From: Carex sylvatica
Lineage: Eukaryota > Streptophyta > Magnoliopsida > Poales > Cyperaceae
Direction of reading: 5' to 3'
Length of the DNA stretch: 26,425 bases
Assembly (NCBI GenBank): GCA_964058845.1
Contig: CAXKVR010000886.1
Span: 1 to 26,425 of the forward strand
A model generated the notes under the pieces. It did not search any database. It had not been told where the DNA came from and was given only the letters and a program-made list of their open reading frames with translations. Shown here piece after piece: positions 21,281 through 26,425 of the stretch (positions are counted from its first letter, which is position 1; each line of letters starts with the position of its first letter). The position numbers and the translations under genes are program-made.

Positions 21281-21648
21281 ATTAAAGAGAATTTTTTATT
21301 TTGCGCATATATTTTTATTTTTAAAGTCTAAATAGTTGATTCGAATCTTCCAACATGATCTTCGTATTAAAATGTTTCTGAAAATAAAATTTTATATTTT
21401 TTTGAAATCTCTTACTATTTTTTAATTTTTTTTTTTGAAATCACAGCTTTTCATTTTAATAAAAAATAAAAAATTCTGAAAAGCTGTGATTTAAAAATAA
21501 AAATTAAATAATAGTAAAAGATTAAAAAAAATTGTAAAATTTAGTTTTCAAATACATTTTAATATAAAAGTCATGTTAAAAAATTTGAATGAATTTTTTA
21601 AACTTAAAAAATAAAAATGTGAACATAAAGTAAAACACCGTCTTTAAT
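21281..21648. mobile_element. Decayed foldback MITE of the 19881 family
   Basis: The ends pair ATTAAAGA with TCTTTAAT, and the arms pair imperfectly along their whole length around a centre near 21455 (strong inner stem AAATCACAGCTTTTCA with GAAAAGCTGTGATTT). The phrase AAATTTAGTTTTCAAATACATTTTAATAT matches the arm order of the element at 19881. No target duplication could be recognised. Confidence 0.55.
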
Positions 21649-22442
21649 TTGTAAAGCTAAGTTTAGTCCATCTCTTTGTATAACATCATCAGATGCCAGC
21701 ATATCTGCGCGAATCTACATAGTTAGCGTCAAGTAAAAAATTCTGGACGAGAGAAAACTAGCGCCATAAAAAAAAAAAACTCGAAATAAGAAGTTGCTTG
21801 ATACTGTTTTCGAGTTACATGTAGCAATTTCTTTATTTTTTATTTTTACTACGAAGCGAAATGTTAAATCTTGGAATAAGAAAATTCCGAATTGGAACAG
21901 GGTTTGACTAGCAAGAAAAAAACGACCTGACCTGCTAACTGCTAAGCCATTTGGTATATTACAACTTCACATTAAATTAAATTTATCTGCTGTACCTGAT
22001 TGCGAACAAGTGCTTTCAAATTTATTTGGGCGGCTTGTAACGCTTGTTGGGACTTTTGTTTTTGTTTTTATCTCATGGTGGAGCAAATTAATTTACATAG
22101 AATTTTCGCCATTAATTTCATGGAAATTAAAATGAAGTACCTAAAATAAGCATTTGATAAATGAAAATAAATTGGAGTGAACTGACAATTGCTGCCTGCT
22201 TATCTTATTCAGAAATCAAAGAAACATTAGAAAATCAATCCTCACTTGCATAACAAATAACTTTTATATTTTTCCACAAGAAAGATAATCTCACTTGTAC
22301 AAAACAAAGCCATCCCTATACCTGGAAAATATAACAAAATTAAGAGTTCTGTTAACCTCCTTTTGCAACTTCTTTTTCTCTCACTTTTTACACACACAAA
22401 AGCAAACTCTCACAATTCAAATTAGAAGCTAGCATGAACTAT
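21649..22442. other. Intergenic sequence; right part is the kinase-subunit 3' region
   Basis: No separate gene is supported. A weak hairpin (AAATAAGAAGTTGCT with AGCAATTTCTTTATTT) lies near 21783-21840. The right end, from about 22250, should include the 3' UTR of the minus-strand kinase-subunit gene; a possible acceptor-like TTTTCCAG lies near 22320 on the minus strand. Confidence 0.35.
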
Positions 22443-25064
22443 CTAGATATTTCCATTTATAACCCTGCAGGATTTGTACAACACAACCGTGACATTCTTT
22501 GTAAGAAAGCGACATGTCTCACCAATGGCCACAACTGAATTGTCAGGATTGTTCCTCTTGATGTACACGTGATTTAGAATGACATGCGGGGCCCGTGGGA
22601 GGCAGACTTGGCTATCTAAGGCATTTGGCACATTAAGAACTGTCAGGTTAAGCTGTGGCGGCATCGCTGGGGGCATTTTCATAAAATCCTCTAAATTTAG
22701 GAGCACATTGTCGTAGCTCGTTTCGGGTGATTGAGGTGAGTCACATCCAGAAACACTTTCAAGATATTCTGGTATGTTTTCCTGCATTATAGAGCAATTT
22801 CTGATAATTAAAGGGTGGGATGTACATAAACACAACAATTAATAATTATAAAATCTCCTTAGGTCATCAACTCAAATCAAAAGAAAAATCAGAGGCAGAC
22901 TGCAACAGATATCAATTCAAATCAGTGTCAAGAATTAGTTCATCCTTGTGATAAGATATTATTTGTTAGGATAAAAACAAAAATGCCATCCTTTTCCACT
23001 TCTCTTCATGTTATTTTCAATGGGTTAATTATGTGCAAATGAAAAGTTCCAAACAAATGGACCAAAAAGTACACTTCATAATAAATTGCTCAATTTAGCA
23101 GAAGTACATCTGTATATATCCTGCTAATTTTTATCAACACAAGTGGAAATCTGTTCCCCAATGGATGTATAACAGTAAAACATGCTCTAATTTTTCCCTT
23201 GAACTAATATCTTTTTTATTTGTAAAAAAAAAACATGCCATCAGAACAGGCCACCTGCTTTTAATTATACAGTAAACCACTGACATTAAGTACTATTACT
23301 GTGCAGACTGTTGGGACTATGCTTAAAACCCTCAAAGAGCATATGCCAAAGTGGTTTCTCACAGACACATACTGAGGTACTGTACATATACAACGGTAAC
23401 AATATTTAATGTGTATACATGTGAAAATCACTATTCAAGTAAGGATATTACCTGCACATCCAAAAGGTTATATGTATTTCCAACTTCATCATGCACCAAA
23501 GGCAATTCAGGGGTATATCTGTACTCTCCATCAACAACAAATCTACATTGGTAACATCCAGAAGCGAGAACCTTCATAATGCCAAATTCCTTGCCACATC
23601 TTTGCAAAGGTTTCCTGTTAAGGTAATGATTACACTTAAAATTAAACAAAATTCAATTAAATAAAAGTGTGATCTGTCATGGAAAAATCATTTCATCCTT
23701 AGAACTTTTGTTTACTCTTTAGCTCTAAGCCTGGCTAAGTAAAATCATTTGCATTGAGATAGATCATTTTGGGATCGACATACCGCAAACAAGAACTTGG
23801 TCCCAAATCAATTGAAATTTAGAACAAATAAGTGAATCAGGGAATTGTTTTTGCTAATACTTTGAAGTCCAGTTGTCCCATGAACCTTCGACAAACACCT
23901 CGATGCCACCATGGGTCCAAGTAAGCATAGTTGGCACACCATTTTGGGATAGGTAATTTTGATTTTCTGAAAAGGAATTATTCATCCGTAATGTACCACT
24001 TTGCGAATCCACCCCTTCCTGTTTCTCAAGCGATGCTACTGGTATCTAAAAAGATGGTAATAAAAAAGTCATTTTTTATACTATCCATAAAACACCCTCA
24101 CTAATATTTGCAAATAACAACCCAACACTTTGATGGTTTCTCAAGCAGGGTACAGCCGTGCCAGTGCTATGCATGATGTACTATAAAGTATTTGATTTAA
24201 TAAAATCTCAACAGTTAAATTATAACATATACTTTAGTATAGATCATTTTCTGTCTTTTAATTCCAAGCTGCAGATTATAGAATCTTAAATATAGCCACT
24301 AAAAATTAAGTAGCAAATTCTATGCAATCAACAGTAAAAAAGAGCATTTTATACAAGTATAGTTTAGGAGTCGAGATAAACAATTGTCCTACCTTTCTTT
24401 AAAACTATGGATAATAGGGTCTTTGTTTGGCTTACAATAAAAATATGGGAGCTATGGTTTTCAGTAATATATTCATTTCAAATATTTTCCATGGTTGAGG
24501 TAAACTGAGCCTAACAAATTATCAAGAAGTTAGAAAATTAGACAGAAGTTTTGGTTTCTTAGGTTCATCATGGTTCATAAGGGGACTAAGGCACATGCTT
24601 AACATGAAGCACAAGACTAAACCTTTTCAGAAAAAGAAAAACCATGAGTTGATCTAGAAAGCAGCACAATCAATCAATAATAACAGACTTCTCTTTTTCC
24701 AATGTTGTACCACTGGTATTGACACCACTAACAAATCCTATTTTACTGTTAGTCTGTTATCAAATTGCAGTATAGACATTAATTGAAATTTTAATTGGAT
24801 CAGGGCTTATATTGATGATAGTCTGTTATTCAAATTGCAATACAGACTTGATCTAGTATAGTAACTTGATTTAGTTTACAAATTTACATAAACTAAAAAA
24901 CAGGAGAGAAAAACAAAGGTACTGACCTGAGGAGTAAAAGCAAGAGGAGATGAATTTATTAAACCTTCAGATATCTCTGTTGAATTTAGATCCTCTCCAA
25001 TTTGATTTTTGCTTTCCTCCATGTCTCCACCCTCGGATATATTAATACTACCACCATTACCCAT
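22443..25064 (-). CDS. SnRK1 (SNF1/AMPK) beta regulatory subunit
   Basis: Four exons on the minus strand, 25064-24927, 24045-23861, 23614-23452 and 22781-22443, join with GT-AG introns to 274 residues without a stop. Beta subunits scaffold the SnRK1 energy-sensing kinase complex. The N terminus, MGNGGSIN, is an N-myristoylation signal (glycine 2), as in plant beta-1/beta-2 types. SSPLAFTPQ precedes a carbohydrate-binding (CBM48) domain at about 87-162: [38 protein letters not shown] and [10 protein letters not shown]. The C-terminal ASC domain (about 180-268), which binds the kinase and gamma subunits, includes [18 protein letters not shown] and VTVVLYKS. The tail after LYKS (CRVINGNI) departs from the usual short LQR-like end and may reflect a small deletion. 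The overall match favours the beta-2-like side, but I do not assign the paralogue. Confidence 0.93.
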
Positions 25065-25084
25065 TGTTTGACAAAGAACAATTT

Positions 25085-25570
25085 TCTAAAATAAAACCAA
25101 GGCCTTCGTTAGATTCTTCTTAAAAAGTCTTATTCTCAAATAAAAGCACCAGCTACCACCTTTACTTGCAACATCCAGAAATTGAACACAGGAACAGAAC
25201 ACAAATTGATGGATTTAAAGAAAAATTTCGATTTGCACTATTGAGAAATTCCCTTAAGAGGAGATGAAACCAACCATTTGGCAGATACTTACTGGACAAA
25301 AGGAAAAGGTGGAGGCTTTGATTGCCAAGGAATTACTACTTGGCAGATACTTACTGGACAAAAGGTGTGTGGGGAAGGAGGGGAGGGAACCTTCGGAAAA
25401 GAAAGAGCAACCACTGTAGTAGTACTAGAATTACTACTTCCAAAGAAGTCGCTCGCCATGGAACGATGCCTCCCCCCACCAGACCAATCAAACCACAGAA
25501 AGGAAGACAAAATGTTTGGGAAACAAAAAGAAGCAAACAATAGTTTTCTATTTCGGCTCGAATGTCCCAA
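25085..25570 (-). other. Leader exon and leader intron of the kinase-subunit gene, with a duplicated donor
   Basis: On the minus strand a good acceptor (TTTTATTTTAG) ends at 25086, leaving 21 bases of leader before the start codon. Upstream, a GC-richer stretch (about 25290-25570) looks like a leader exon. A 26-base direct repeat at 25340-25365 and 25278-25303 carries the donor CCA|GTAAGTATC twice, after 25355 and after 25293. An AUG in the context GCCATGG at 25459 opens a frame through this exon. Open frames on the plus strand here are shadows. The leader exon is inferred from splice signals and composition. Confidence 0.5.
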
Positions 25571-26425
25571 GTAAGATATTATTGTAATCTGTCTCGTAAA
25601 ATGAAAATTTAGATGCTTATTTTTATTTATTTATAAGTAACAAATTATAAGACGGGGGACCACACTAAAAAATTACAAGTAACAATTTTTTTGCATACAT
25701 GTATCAAATATTTGGTTGCTTCTTAAATTGAAAAGGATTAAATTGTTTATATCAACCTAAGGTAATCAAAATTATTTTTGTTTGATTAGAATTTGTTATT
25801 TAAATAATATCTTAAAATATTTTTATTTGATTGGAACTTGTTACTTAATAATGGCTGAAAATATTGAATGAAATAATTGAAGAAATTAATCAGCATAATT
25901 GTCAAAATTAAAAATTAAAAATATTTAGTGCAAGTTCGGAAGCTGGATAATTTTTTTTCCTTTCCTTTTATTTATTTATCCAAGCGACTTAGCACGTGTT
26001 TGTCTGTCCATAATTCCATCATATGCGATAGTAATTTGGGCAAGTTTTAGGGCTAAGATTTATTGTAACTCAAATATTTTGTAGTCGATTAATCCAAAGT
26101 ATAGATATTTTGGGCCTTGTATTTGGGCTGAGAAAATAGGGCCGGGCTAAACCGCTGCATACACCGATTATTCGCCTGTATAGGCAAATAAACTGTCTTT
26201 GCTTTGTCCTTTTGAAATTATCATGAACCAGTTTCTTGCTAATATATTATATGAAACAGGAGTACATAACAACCATTGTACTATGTAACTAATTTTAACG
26301 ATTATCCATCTTTGTACAAACAGTTTTTTTTGTCGATTTTTTCATAGGCTTTTTCTTGGCTATTAACATTTAGCACTCATAAAAAGTGTATAAAAAAAAA
26401 AAAATCACATGGCCTCTTCTTACTG
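25571..26425. other. Promoter-side flank of the kinase-subunit gene
   Basis: No gene is supported. The stretch is AT-rich and should hold the promoter of the minus-strand gene. Site II motifs TGGGCC (26111), TGGGCT (26124) and GGGCC (26139) cluster about 550 bases beyond the leader exon and may instead serve a gene outside the window. A segment ending AATATCTTAAAATATTTTTATTTGATTGGAACTTGTT near 25840 partly repeats sequence near 25780. No TATA box could be chosen with confidence. Confidence 0.4.

Noticed and set aside
25278..25574. Plus-strand frames over the leader exon
   Set aside because: They are antisense to the leader region and low in complexity (G- and K-rich from the repeat); no family match.
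1..26425. Full-length LTR retrotransposons, tRNA or rRNA genes
   Set aside because: No long terminal direct repeats with TG...CA ends, no gag-pol frame, and no complete tRNA cloverleaf or rRNA sequence was seen.

Overview
This window is AT-rich nuclear DNA from a flowering plant, most likely a eudicot; the species cannot be told from the sequence. It holds three spliced plant genes, GT-AG introns, TATA-like boxes and a dense load of small DNA transposons. No prokaryotic features were seen. All splice junctions below were read by hand, and each set of joined exons gives one uninterrupted reading frame.

Layout. Positions 1-8340 are gene-free and dominated by inverted-repeat (foldback) elements. 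The most striking is a 3.0 kb hairpin element at 2136-5155, flanked by the 9-bp direct repeat ATGGTCCAC and carrying a 39-bp minisatellite in each arm. Around it lie MITE-like elements (665-990, 1619-1991, 5317-5475), a decayed GC-richer gene relic (5561-5905) and a tRNA-like SINE candidate (8085-8200). Positions 8485-9715 (+) hold an intact four-exon TPD1-like gene for a small secreted cysteine-rich protein. Positions 10650-15953 (-) hold an intact three-exon BAHD acyltransferase that resembles omega-hydroxyacid/fatty-alcohol feruloyl transferases; its 3.9 kb first intron contains a 2.1 kb CACTA-like insertion with 18 palindromic subterminal repeats. Positions 16975-21650 are again transposon-rich: a 5'-truncated LINE fragment, a MITE with nearly identical arms and 9-bp target duplications, a hAT-type element and a decayed relative of the MITE. 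Positions 22443-25064 (-) hold an intact four-exon SnRK1 beta regulatory subunit, with a separate upstream leader exon near 25290-25570.

The three genes do not form a pathway: a secreted peptide ligand type, an acyltransferase of surface-lipid or phenolic metabolism, and an energy-sensing kinase subunit. TPD1-like and BAHD are convergent; BAHD and the kinase subunit both lie on the minus strand, about 6.5 kb apart. I found no convincing wholly new biological system. The best leads are the 3 kb foldback with paired minisatellites, a duplicated splice donor in the kinase-subunit leader that would switch an N-terminal extension in or out of frame, and a related family of Mutator-type foldback MITEs.
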